In this document: one piece after another, positions 52,610 to 63,429 of the stretch | How the letters are laid out: each line of letters opens with the position of its first letter | Position numbering within the stretch: the first letter of the stretch is position 1 | Source: Chamaecrista fasciculata | Lineage: Eukaryota > Streptophyta > Magnoliopsida > Fabales > Fabaceae | Reading direction: 5' to 3' | Length of the DNA: 64,000 nt | Assembly: GCA_003254925.1 (NCBI GenBank) | Contig: QANZ01017167.1 | Coordinates: 160,617 to 224,616 of the forward strand | Made by a program: the position numbers and the translations under genes | The notes under the pieces: model-generated | What the model saw: the letters and a program-made list of their open reading frames with translations, nothing else | Told to the model about the DNA's origin: nothing | Database searches by the model: none

Positions 52610-55600
52610 ATGGGGTGGTTGACCTTGTGTTCCATCCTTTGTTTCTTTGTGTTTGTCGTTGATGAGTCCGTTGCTTTTCCATTATGCCGCCATGACCAAA
52701 GCTCTGCCTTGTCCCACTTCAACAACTCTTTCTCCATTTCACAACCTGATCCTTCGTCTGGTATTAATGAACTTTGTGAGATTGACAATATTCAGTCATA
52801 TCCAAAGACATCATCCTGGGAAAGCAGTACAGACTGTTGCTTGTGGGATGGGGTCACTTGCGATGCCTTTGGTTATGTAATTGGACTCAACCTTACTTGC
52901 AGTTGGCTTCATGGTCAAATTCATCCTAACAGCACTCTCTACTCTCTTACCCATCTTCAAAGCCTCGACCTTTCTGGAAATGACTTTCAAGGCTCTCACA
53001 TATCATCTCAAATTGCACAACTTGTAAGTCTGACACACTTACACTTGTCCCGTTCTAATTTTTCTGGTGAAGTTCCATCTCAAATTTCTCACCTCCACAA
53101 ATTGGTTTCACTTGAACTCTTTGATTATATGAGTCTTAACCCAAGCACTTGGGAAAGACTCAAACAAAATCTCACTTATATAAGGAAGCTTCATCTAGTT
53201 AGCATAGATTTGTCGTCAATACGACCCACTCGTTTAATGATGAATCTATCATCTTCTTTGGTCTCTCTCTGGTTACGCAATGCTAGATTACATGGAAACT
53301 TGGAAGATATCATCGTGCATTGGCTTCCTCACCTTGAAGAGTTACATTAAGTATTTAATGAAAATCTGACAGGCTCTTTTCTCTTAACAATCACTAATTC
53401 CAGCAAATCCCTTAGGCGCCTGTATCTCTACAACACAGGTTTTGGTGGAGAGCTGCCTCATTCCATTGGCCATATGACGTCATTAACAGACTTGGATCTC
53501 AGTTACATAGGTTTGGGTGGAGAGCTGCCTCATTCCATTGGCCATATGACGTCATTAACAGTCTTGGATCTCAGTTACACAGGTTTGAGTGGAGAGCTGC
53601 CTCATTCCATTGGCCATATGACGTCATTAACAGTCTTGGATCTCAGTTACACAGGTTTGAGTGGAGAGCTGCCTCATTCCATTGGCCATATGACGTCATT
53701 AACAGTCTTGGATCTCAGTTACACAGGTTTGAGTGGAGAGCTGCCTCATTCCATTGGCCATATGACGTCATTAACAGTCTTGGATCTCAGTTACACAGGT
53801 TTGAGTGGAGAGCTGCCTCATTCCATTGGCCATATGACGTCATTAACAGTCTTGGATCTCAGTTACACAGGTTTGAGTGGAGAGCTGCCTCATTCCATTG
53901 GCCATATGACGTCATTAACAGTCTTGGATCTCAGTTACACAGGTTTGAGTGGAGAGCTGCCTCATTCCATTGGCCATATGACGTCATTAACAGTCTTGGA
54001 TCTCAGTTACACAGGTTTGAGTGGAGAGCTGCCTCATTCCATTGGCCATATGACGTCATTAACAGTCTTGGATCTCAGTTACACAGGTTTGAGTGGAGAG
54101 CTGCCTCATTCCATTGGCCATATGACGTCATTAACAGTCTTGGATCTCAGTTACACAGGTTTGAGTGGAGAGCTGCCTCATTCCATTGGCCATATGACGT
54201 CATTAACAGTCTTGGATCTCAGTTACACAGGTTTGAGTGGAGAGCTGCCTCATTCCATTGGCCATATGACGTCATTAACAGTCTTGGATCTCAGTTACAC
54301 AGGTTTGAGTGGAGAGCTGTCTCATTCCATTGGCCATATGACGTCATTAACAGACTTGTCTCTCTATTCATGCCAATTCATGGGGACAATTCCAGCATCA
54401 TATTGGAATCTCACTCAACTTACTTATTTGGACTTGTCAGACAACAAGTTTTCTGGCTTCGGAGGACATCTTCCAAATGAGATAAGTAGATTTTCAACTT
54501 TGGAGTATCTAGATTTGTCACATAACTTATTGAATGGAACAATTCCTTCTTGGTGTTTTAATCTACCATCTTTGGTGTCTTTGTATCTTCAATCTAACCA
54601 ATTCCCTGGCCAAATTGGTGAAATAACCTCTAGTTCACTTGAAAGTCTTGATTTGTCTAATAACAAGTTGTACGGCCAATTTCCAAGGTCAATCTTTTCC
54701 CTTCAAAATCTTACATTCTTGAACCTTTCTCACAACCATCTATCTGGATCAATTGAGGATGACTTGTCATGGAACAAAAACATGAACTACCTTGACTTGA
54801 GTTCCAACTTGCTCCATGGTTAGCTTCCTACCCTCCCCATTTCAACCATATTCTTCTCTGTATCCCACAACAACTTCGCAGGGCCCATCTCTTCTTCTAT
54901 TTGCAATGTGACCTCACTTGAAGTCCTCAACTTGTCTCACAACAACTTCACTTCCACAATTCCACAATGCATTGGACACTTGAGCCCTTATCTTTCTGTG
55001 TTGGATCTGCAAATGAATCGATTCTCTGGCATTATACCCACAACATTTGAAGTGGGAAATGCGTTGAGGACCCTCAACCTTCATGGCAACTTATTGGAAG
55101 GGTTGTTACCTCAATCTTTAGCTAACTGCACAAAGTTAGAAGTCTTGGATTTGGGTAGAAACAACATAAAGGATACATTTCCTCATTGGCTTGGAAGGCT
55201 TCAAGAATTACAGGTTCTTGTTCTGAGAGAGAACGATTTCCATGGTTCTATTGCAAAATTCAAGGGCAAATCCATCCATTCATTTTCAAAGTTGAGAATT
55301 TTGGATCTCTCCAACAACAACTTCGATGGCTCTTTACCTGCAACATTTTTCAAATCTTTTAAGGCTATGATGAATGTTGGTGAAGGAGAAAATGGCTTAC
55401 AGTACATGGACTATGTCAGTAAACATAGTGCTTCCTCTCAATATCAAGACTCCATCGAGATAACATTAAAAGGAAATGAATTTCAAATGGAAAGGATATT
55501 TACCATTTTCACAAGCATTATATTGATTTATCCAAAAACAAGTTTGAAGGAGAGATCCACAAGTTATAGGAGAGCTTGGTTCATTGAAAGCCCTAAGTCT

Positions 55601-56072
55601 TTCACATAATGGGTTTACAGGTTGTATTCCAAAATCATTGGAAAATCTGAAGAACTTAGAATGGTTGGATTTGTCATCAAACAAGCTTACAGGAGAAATC
55701 CCCGTGGAGTTGACAAGTCTCACTTCTCTCTCAGGGTTGAATCTTTCACATAATGAACTTGAAGGATGTATTCCCAGTGGCCCGCAATTCAACACGTTCT
55801 CAAATGAATCATTTGAAGGAAATGTGGGGTTGCGTGGGTCTCAGATAGCAATTGCATGCAACAAAGAAGAGAGAACAGAGGAGGAGGGAGTGTGGAGTAT
55901 AGAGTATGGTGGGTTTGAATTTAAGTTTGGATGGAAAGCCATAGCGATGGGGTATGGTTGTGGAGCAATATTTGGAGCAGCAATGGGATGTGTTGTGATA
56001 TCACTTGGAAAACCTCGTTGGATTCTAACTACTTTTCATAATCCACCAAAAAGTTGGATTAGAAGGCTGTGA
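52610..56072 (+). pseudogene. RLP pseudogene with expanded LRR array
   Basis: It starts MGWLTLCSILCFFVFVVDES and is close to the intact RLP throughout. Lesions: a TTA-to-TAA change in codon EELH* at 53,348-53,350; a CAG-to-TAG change at 54,821-54,823; a 5-base insertion near 55,520 and a one-base loss in the CCC of GAGATCCC near 55,557, which together shift the frame before the last LRRs. The 3' part (55,584-56,072) is again open, to the membrane helix and tail. Relative to the intact gene, about six LRRs between the array and FGGHLPNEIS are missing, while the 72-base array has grown to 13 units. Several segments stay open, so truncated or read-through products cannot be excluded. Confidence 0.9.
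53438..54373 (+). repeat. Tandem array of 13 x 72-bp LRR units
   Basis: Each unit encodes one 24-residue LRR, GLSGELPHSIGHMTSLTVLD plus LSYT. Units 3 to 12 (53,582-54,301) look base-for-base identical: the sequence repeats exactly every 360 bases (five units). Units 1, 2 and 13 carry a few substitutions, and the second half of unit 13 has diverged into the next LRR. The intact RLP has only three such units (49,269-49,484). The array keeps the frame. Edge variants with an identical core point to recent expansion by unequal exchange or slippage. Confidence 0.95.
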
Positions 56073-56232
56073 GAATTGCTTCAAGCTTCATGTCATGTTT
56101 TTTTTTTTTTTTTATAATTTTTGTTTTCAGTTTCATGTTTAAATTATTGGAGTGTTTAGTGGCTATGATAGAATGATTTGTCGTCGTTTTTTTATTTTAC
56201 TAAATTCACGTTAAATGTTGTTAAGCGGATCG

Positions 56233-56564
56233 ATATAACAAATGTTGTTAAGCGGATCGATAGTCTTTTCTCTTTTATTTTACTAAATTCACGTTAAATG
56301 TTTTTTGTGAATAAGAAGATGAGTAGTAATGTAGTATTGCGTATTTGCACAAACATAAACAAGTTTTAAATTTAACACTAAGAGAGTGACTTATTCCATC
56401 AAACAAAAGCAAAAACAAAAACGTTGTATCACTTTAATATAATTTACACCAGTTTTGCACTTTCAACATCAAATCTAATAATACTTGGGGGAAAAAATAA
56501 CAAAAATAAAATAAAATAAAAAAGGCAAACCAATCAGGAAATAAAAACAAACTTACAGTAACTG
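56233..56564 (+). repeat. Direct repeat unit flanking the RLP pseudogene (copy 2)
   Basis: Second copy of the 52,099-52,430 unit. It breaks off at ACAGTAACTG, beyond which lies the NPH3-family fragment and not another RLP start. Confidence 0.75.
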
Positions 56565-56629
56565 TATCTAATAAATAATAGTATATTTTACAGTGACAAT
56601 CGATGATCACGAAATAATAATAATAATAA

Positions 56630-56994
56630 TTAAGAAACAGAGAACCTTCTTCTTCTGGGCTTGGTAAGATCGAGAGGCACATCTTCTAAGTGTGACGTGT
56701 CCTTCGACCCTCCTTGCTTAAACGGATTCAGTTTCCCCAACTTCTTCGACACCGATGAGAAAAACGTCGGCTTTCTGGTCGTACTTGTTGTACTTGTGGG
56801 CCCCACTCCTCCTCCTTTCCCATACGACGTCGTTCCTTGCACGTTCTTCTTCTGTAAGTCCGTGATGTACATCTTCATTTTCATGAGTTCCATTCTCAAT
56901 TCCTGGTTCTCTCTCACCAACGATACATCCTTTTGTAGCTGATTCCTGCTCTCCTGTGCTACTTCCTTGTGATTGTGGCTGTGATCCTCTACGC
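56630..56994 (-). pseudogene. 3' exon fragment of an NPH3/RPT2-family gene
   Basis: Minus-strand frame from about 56,994 to the stop at 56,630: NHKEVAQESRNQLQKDVSLV, RENQELRMELMKMKMYITDL (coiled coil), SSVSKKLGKLNPFKQG, and the terminal PRRRRFSVS. This is the typical C-terminus of BTB-NPH3 proteins, which are adaptors in phototropin and auxin signalling. The BTB and NPH3 domains are absent, and RLP sequence begins immediately upstream. So it is a captured or transposed last exon with no start of its own. The reading frame is undamaged, which suggests a recent move. Confidence 0.8.
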
Positions 56995-57612
56995 CTAATA
57001 ATCACTAATTCCAGCATTACCTTTGAGAGATAGATTTATCATCTAACGAAAATCTGACAGGCTCTTTTCCCCTAATAATCACTAATTCCAGCAAATCCCT
57101 TAGGCGCCTGTATCTCGAAATCACAGGTTTGAGTGGAGAGCTGCCTCATTCCATTTGGCCTTATGAAGTCATTAACTGACTTGTATCTCTTTTCATGCCA
57201 ATTCGTGGGGACAATTCCAGCATCATTTTGGAATCTCACTCAACTTACTAATTTGGACTTGTCATACAACAATTTTTCTGGTGAGATCTCATCATCAATT
57301 TCAAATCTTCAACATCTACGCTCTTTATACCTATCAGATAATGGCTTCGAAGGACATCTTCCAAATGAGATAAGTACATTTTCAACTTTGGAGGACCTAT
57401 TTTTGTCACATAACTTATTGAATGGAACAATTCCTTCTTGGTGTTTTAATCTACCATTTTGAAGTATTTGAGCCTTGAATCTAATCAATTCACTGGTCAA
57501 ATTGGTGAAATATCCTCTAGTTCACTCAAAAGTCTTGATTTGTCCAATAATAAGTTGTACGGCCAAGTTCCAAAGTCAATCTTTTCCCTTCAAAATTTTT
57601 ACATGGAGGTTG
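56993..57612 (+). pseudogene. RLP fragment C
   Basis: Matches the intact RLP from the segment encoding ENLTGSFPL (near 57,045) through one GLSGELPHSI unit, where an extra T near 57,155 breaks the frame. The segment then continues with LYLFSCQFVGTIPASFWNLT and HNLLNGTIPSWCF, up to about 57,607, where an LTR begins. CTAATAATCACTAATTCCAGC occurs at both 56,994 and 57,073, marking a messy junction with the NPH3 fragment. It has several stops and neither end. Confidence 0.8.
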
Positions 57613-57864
57613 TGTTGGAGATTGTGCCCTAGGGCCAATCATTTTGTAGATATGTTGTGAACATATCAATTAATTTATGGAAATAAATTAATGGTTATCA
57701 TATTATTAGCATGTTTATTATGATAACAGTCCGTGATTAATTATGAGATAATTAATCTAAATCTGTCCCTGGTCGCTCATTCAAGTGGGAACTTGAAATG
57801 AACTAAGACCAGCATGACCTCGGTGCATAGGGATGCACGCACTAGATGCTGGAACGAGAGTCAT
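57613..57864 (+). mobile_element. Ty1/copia-type LTR fragment
   Basis: It starts TGTTGGAGATTGTGCCCTAG, then TTAATGGTTATCATATTATT, then a segment with GTCCCTGGTCGCTCATTCAA. This resembles the start of Angela/Tork-type copia LTRs (TGTTGGAAATATGCCCTAGA-like). It interrupts RLP fragment C on the left and is itself cut at 57,864 by a CACTA terminus. No internal retrotransposon genes are visible. The family assignment is from memory of the LTR start. Confidence 0.5.
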
Positions 57865-57990
57865 CACTACAAAAAAAGCGGTATTTAGCTACGGTTATTT
57901 AGCTAGGGTTAACCAAAACCGTAGGTAAATAATATGTAAGTGTCTTTTTTCCCACACTATTATTAAGCGTAGATAATAAAAAGTGAAACC
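57865..57990 (+). mobile_element. CACTA (En/Spm) left terminus
   Basis: CACTACAAAAAAAGCGG starts at 57,865, followed by subterminal words TAGCTACGGTTA, TAGCTAGGGTTA and ACCGTAGGTAAA in both orientations and ACCGTAGCTA at about 57,990. This is the organisation of plant CACTA ends. CAT precedes it as a possible 3-bp target duplication. I did not find a matching TTTTTTTGTAGTG right end before 64,000, so the element's extent is open. Confidence 0.75.
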
Positions 57991-58059
57991 GTAGCTATCT
58001 TCGGCGGGACACCTATTTTCATTCCCTCCCAATTTTTTTTTTTATTCCCTCCGTCTCTT

Positions 58060-59575
58060 TTTTCACACTTAGCAAAATCCCTAATTTTCTAATATTCCTC
58101 CGTCTCTTCGAACTCTACAGGAGAAGCTTCTTCGATCGGCGACGAGAAGCTTGATCGGCGACGAGAAGCTGTGCCCATCTCTTTGGCGACGAGAAGCTTG
58201 ATCGGCGTCGCGGCTGTGAGTCTCTTCGACGAGAAGCTTTCGTCTCTTCGTCGCGGCTGTGCGTAAGTAACCATTGCTCATCTCACTTTGGCGCTATCAT
58301 CTTCCTTCTCCTATTTTGTGTTCGCAGAGACAAAGAAGCATCCACACTCGCCGGTAATCATCATCGTTTCCCCTTCTTCTTCGTTTCTATCTCTGAATTT
58401 GTGTATTTATTGGTCCGATTTTGTGTTCAGACGAAGAAGGCCACGATTTTGTGTTCCGATTTCAATTCCGGTAAGCGAAACGAAACCCTCCATTTCTCCT
58501 TCTCCTCTGTTACTCTGCGATTTCTCTGTACCTTCCACTACTCATCAAACCCTCGCTCATTTCGCTGATTTCTCTGTATGTTTATGTTACTACTTCATTA
58601 CGTTTATGCAACTCTATTACATTGCTATATCTCTGTTGAACTTGACTATATATCGAATCCATTTTGGCAAAACTATGAATTGATTAAGCTAGCTATGGAG
58701 ATCCTTGGGCCTAAACTTTTTAACACAACTCTGTGATAGACGCTCTTGAACTTATCATTGGTAATTAGCTGCAAAAACACAGGCATTCCAAATAAAACTA
58801 GTATACTGTCCAATTCAATGATTGATTTGCTGCCTACGAATTTCTTACTTTGGCACGAGCCCTTTTTTCGTTCTTGTTAATTCGACTAGTGAATGATTGA
58901 TTTGCTGCCTACGAATATCAGAGAAAAAAACAGCTACATCCTTGTATTTAGAGATTGTTGTGTTGTGTTGTATAAATTAGGTTGAGAAATTTTGCCTTTT
59001 GCTTTTGTTTTAATTTGAAATGGCCAACAAAACAGTTTGTCCTATTTCCTTTATGCGGAGTAGCAACTCTAGGATTTCTATCTCTTTGTATCTGGTTGCA
59101 TGCAATGCATTTGAAGTTGAGATGGTTCTGGGATGGTCATTGACTTACAAATCTAAGCCATACATGAAAGTGCTTATTAATGCTTCATGGAGATTCCCCT
59201 CTTCTGATCAGTCACCAGGTTTATTGATTTGGTTATTTTAAATCATACCATTATGCTTGTTGAATGCAACCTATTCTATCCTAGCAGATCTACTGTATTT
59301 TTGTGCTCTTATGTGCAGTGGAGTTGTTAGTGTGATTAGTCTCCCTAATGAGGCTTAGTTCCTGTTACCATGGTATGGGATTCATATCTGCACAGAGTTT
59401 GTGGTTTGGGGAATGGCACCATGTAAATCCCATCGATTTAATAAATGGTGAAATAAAATAAAGTGACAACTGCGGCATACATTTTTAGAACTGCATTTTA
59501 CTCTATTTCTCTGTGAATTGGAGCCAAACTTTTTTGTTCAAACTGTGTTCTGATATTTCTTATTTGCGTTGTTTT
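58060..59575. other. CACTA-adjacent sequence, leader-like, no gene recognised
   Basis: 58,085-58,280 contains repeats of GGCGACGAGAAGCTT-like words. A frame at 58,288-58,683 is Ser/Phe-rich and matches nothing I know. It may be transposon leader sequence or a gene I cannot name. Confidence 0.3.
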
Positions 59576-59580
59576 GTTAG

Positions 59581-59641
59581 TTCACAAGATTGGAAGGCAA
59601 GACTCAAGATACCACCACCTGATACACGCTATAAGACAGAG
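59581..59641 (+). pseudogene. Single exon of a DHH1/DDX6-type RNA helicase
   Basis: Between the acceptor GTTTTGTTAG and the donor GAG/GTATGC lies a frame reading SQDWKARLKIPPPDTRYKTE. This is the segment just before the helicase core of plant RH6/RH8/RH12 proteins (DHH1 family, mRNA decapping and storage). None of the helicase motifs follow within the window. It is an isolated, well-kept exon, so most likely a captured fragment inside a transposon. Confidence 0.65.
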
Positions 59642-60692
59642 GTATGCCAGTGAATACTATCATCAAATGCTATAAATTATTTGTTGCATGCATTGAATTT
59701 TAGTCATACATTTTGTGCGAGAATTTTGGGGGTTGAACACCATGCTTATGTTTCTTTACTTTTCCTATTTAATTGCTCCCATTCTTTGCAATTGCATTGC
59801 TACTTCTGAACATTGTATGCTGTCCTTGTCAGTTATTGATCTAATATTGAGAAGTTTTTTGATCCCCAGAACTTGGTTACCTATCATACAGAATCATCTC
59901 CACCTTCAACTTGTAATGTTAAAACTTCAAGATAAAACTTCTTCTTCCATTCCAATTATACTGAAGTTCTTTTTGACCCTTGCACGTGTAAAAGGAGGTG
60001 CTGAGCTGCTTTATTCTTCTGGTTTCTGGTCATCTCTGAGAGTTCTGTTATTCTTCCCATGTTGGCCTGAACCTTTGTGCCACTGTTGTCTCCATTCCAA
60101 GCTTTAAATAAACCTCCAACTTCCCAACAAATTGTGAAGCCCTATTCATCGTCACAATGACACATTGGCCCCTCGCCCTCTTTTAATGAGAGTTTCCTTC
60201 AATTGTGTGCTTGAAAAGGGTAATTAGGTAAGTTAGGACACTAGTGTCCAGTCCACTACCAAAAATTTGTTATGTATGATCAGAACATGATTAATTTACT
60301 TTCTCTGTTATTTCCTTTCTTCATTGGCACCCTCCTGATTTATTTATAGTGAGAAGATCATTAGGATAGGGAGTCTGTTAGGAAGGAAGTATGGTTAGAG
60401 AATTAAAAAAACAGAGGACCAAATTGGGGAGTGTGAGTTATAAATTATGATATGAAGAGAATGGGAAAGGAAAGCAAATTAAACTAATCTCTAGTCCCCT
60501 TGCTTATATGTATGAATCATTGAAGAGAATCTAAAAATTGCTAATATGTATGAATCAATGAGTAGTGACACACTATTCAAAAATGTCTTACCAAAATTGC
60601 ATCTTTCTTTTAATTGCAGTTTGTCTATTTTATTAGAGATAGATGAGTAATGCATAATTGCATCTTTCTTATTTATTGTGATATTTCAAAGA

Positions 60693-60995
60693 AGGAAAGC
60701 ACTACAATAGTGGACATTGAAGTTGTGGGGAAAGTCATTAAAGTAGAAAAATTGTCAAAGGTATGAGTTTCTATTTCCTACTATTTATTTTACTAATTTT
60801 CTATTTCTCTTTTGAAATCTAAATGTTACCCATTATACTTTATTTATTCCATTTGGTTGTGAGTCTTCATTGTACTAATTATGTTCATTTTAGGTGAAAA
60901 AATTGGGAAGAGATGTAACACGAAGTGAGATTAAGTTGGCAACTTTATTGAAAAAGGATGGAAGTTATGCTAATGACGAAGCAAGGACCTTAGCA
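60693..60995 (+). pseudogene. Two exon-like pieces, possible CACTA plant-transposase remnant
   Basis: 60,693-60,760 reads TTIVDIEVVGKVIKVEKLSK and is followed by GTATGAG. 60,894-60,995 (after TTTTAG) reads VKKLGRDVTRSEIKLATLLK, then KDGSYANDEART, before GTAAGT. The second has the cadence of the Ptta/En/Spm plant-transposase family (a REPSR.E.F...KKDG.YVDEE-like region). The match is weak. They could equally be exons of an unknown host gene. Confidence 0.3.
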
Positions 60996-61019
60996 GTAAG
61001 TCATTGTTAGTCCCTGTTG

Positions 61020-61640
61020 TGTAATTTTGTTTTAGTCCCTGCTGTGTAATTCTGTTTTAGTCCCTGTTATATGTATTTATTAATTTAGTGAATGAGGCAT
61101 AACTTATCACCAAGTGAAGAACCCATGATAGAAGCCCCTAGTTTTATTTCAGATATATATGCTCTCTGCCCAAAAGCTTGTCTTTGCTTCCATTTTTAGC
61201 TTTCAAAAGCTTCTCAGTTTTATATACTTTTGTTCATCTTCAATTCAAGGGACAGATGGTGAGTATTTTGTGCTGTATTCTCAGTTCAGTACGCACTTTA
61301 TAAGCTGTGTTTGGGTTTTCTTCCCTTTAGAAGCTTTCATTCACTACTTTTTTACTTGATGATAAAAAAAATAATGCCAATTTCGGGGCTATCCACATAT
61401 TCTTCAGCTTGCTATAGCGAAATATATATATATATATATATCTTGGTTTTGGTATTGCCGTATTGGGTATGGAGGTGTAAGTTGTAAGCATGCATCACTT
61501 TCAAGTGATAGCTAGATCTATATTTTAAATGCATAGGAGCTTAAAAAATTCATAATTGAGACATTTAGAAGATAGAGAGAGAGAGGTATAGAGGCGTCAA
61601 AACTATATGTTGTGTGTGGGCCTAAGAATTATATCAATTG
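61020..61640. other. Non-coding stretch with short repeats
   Basis: GTTTTAGTCCCTG-type words repeat three times at 61,008-61,065 (28-base period). A (TA)n run lies at 61,424-61,440. No gene. Confidence 0.4.
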
Positions 61641-61659
61641 ATATTATTGTTGCCATGAT

Positions 61660-62547
61660 GCATTTATGCCAGGAAGTGAAATACCATTTTGGTCTTGGAA
61701 TAGGGAAGATTGCATTGCTAGTTCAAGTAGTTCAAAGACATCAGAAGTGTCAATAATGATTGAGGTGCCAGAATGCTGTATTGGGAGTGAATGGTCAAGA
61801 ATTTGCATATGCCTTGTGATTGATGTGTTTGGTAAGAATAGTGAGAATTATCCTATNTGCCATGATGCATCTGGTTGGAAAAAGAAACTCCTCCGGAGGA
61901 GAGCAAGAGACAAATGAAAAAAAGATAGGCTAGTGTGAATAAATTAATATATGTAAGTTCATTATAAAATAAAAGTAAAAATATGTGACAAATATATTAC
62001 AACTCATAATTCTACTTCAGCACTATTCAATTTGCTTAGTCATGGAGTTTATATGACATCTGCTGGAAGATGTTTGGATGGCCTCGAAACACCACGAGCT
62101 TAGTTTTGCCTCCTCTCTCTTCTTTAACATCATTGACTCAGTTAAATTTGGGTAACTGCGGAATATCTGATCGATCCATTGTTAATGATATTGGGTCTTT
62201 ATTCAGGGGACATTCTATTTATGCGGAGGGAGATTATGCTCACCTTTGCATTATGTATCTGGATTATTCTAAGGAAACATCAGCTAGTGTTAGCACCAAC
62301 CAGATAGACATAAAAATATCCACAGTATGTACTGCAGAAATGTATTTGCCATATCCATTAGATCAGATCATGCATGCAGAAATCAAGAAATTTGGATGGC
62401 GTTGTCTATGCCAACATGATCTTCAAGAATGGCGCAACAGAAATGAAATCCATGATTTCAATTCACAAGAGGTTGACATTGATTCTACTGATCACAAGGC
62501 CTTGGTTTCGTTGCACAACCCAAACAGAAAAAGAAAAAGACAAGAAT
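61660..62547 (+). pseudogene. Rearranged 3' end of a TIR-NBS-LRR resistance gene
   Basis: Three blocks. 61,660-61,850 reads MPGSEIPFWSWNREDCIASS then IMIEVPECCIGSEWSRICIC, the PGSEIP start of the C-JID (post-LRR) domain. 62,070-62,200 is an LRR piece (LPPLSSLTSLTQLNLGNCGI, SDRSIVNDIGSLF). 62,203-62,547 is the end of the C-JID domain (YAHLCIMYLDYSKETS, HAEIKKFGWRCLCQHDLQEW), ending in a basic RKRKRQE. In normal TNLs the LRR precedes PGSEIP, so the order is permuted or two copies are overlaid. TIR and NB-ARC are absent. One ambiguous base (N) is at 61,857. Confidence 0.7.
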
Positions 62548-62549
62548 AA

Positions 62550-63420
62550 TCATATATACATGGTAATTATTTTTATCTATATATTTATGTATTTATATTT
62601 ATCCTTGTCTATGTTGTTATTTTTAAAGTTAGTTTTAAACTGCCAAATTGAAAAACAAAAGTATATTGAAATCGCATTTTAGCTAATCTTTATCCATCTT
62701 TTGATTGAAAGTTTCAAACTTAGATTTGATAGTATTGTTTTAAATATGTTGGACTGCATTTTTTGTTTTGGTTTCAGGTTTGTGTGCCCTCCCTGCAGTA
62801 AGGAAGACAGTGAAGGTATTTGTGGAGTGAAGTGAAGGAATTGTGTATCAATAAATATATCGGTGTAAGATAACAAAAGATTATGTAAAATTCATGTCAT
62901 TTCTTCTGGTGTGATTTGATGATTCGGGTCTAAGTTTGTTTGAAGAAGTATTAGATTTGTGTATAAGTACGAATAAGGAGAATATCATTTGACTAAAATG
63001 CGCAATTTTTTATACCATTCTCCCATATTATATATCTTTTAACTTTTTCTTATTTCTTAAATGTAAGACTTTTATCTCGAATATCTTCCTTTATTTTCTT
63101 AGGCATGAAGAAGTCAATGACAAGTCTGTATTTCTTCTATTCTATTAATGCACACAAAATGGAGTCAATTTAAGTGAGTTTTAAGTTAAGATATACATTA
63201 ATAATTTCTGTATTTCCTTTTCCCAATTACTCTGAATGTCGTAAGGGAAAGAATGACATGACAAGAAAGAAATAGTTCTCTTTAGTGTTTAGACAGAGAA
63301 GTAATGTTAGATCTCTAACAGCCTAAACAAGTGTTCATAATTAAGAACAAAGCAGTTGGGATGTAAAGTGTAAACATGTGTGCCATCGGGATCAAATCTT
63401 TCTATAAGTGGTAATCATAT
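62550..63420. other. Intergenic sequence, nothing recognised
   Basis: AT-rich sequence. A short exon-like piece near 62,778-62,830 may be the 3' untranslated continuation of the TNL fragment. No terminal repeat or RNA gene seen. Confidence 0.35.
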
Positions 63421-63429
63421 TCAAGACAT

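Noticed and set aside
53438-54373. Regular direct repeats that could suggest a CRISPR-like or satellite array
   Set aside because: There are no spacers. Each 72-base unit is in frame and encodes one 24-residue LRR of the receptor-like protein.
58288-58683. 131-codon frame as a gene
   Set aside because: Ser/Phe-rich, no recognisable motif, located behind a CACTA terminus; not enough to call a gene.
60506-60561. Direct repeat ATATGTATGAATCATTGA around 20 bases as another micro-insertion
   Set aside because: The insert has no terminal A- or T-run, so it is a plain local duplication.
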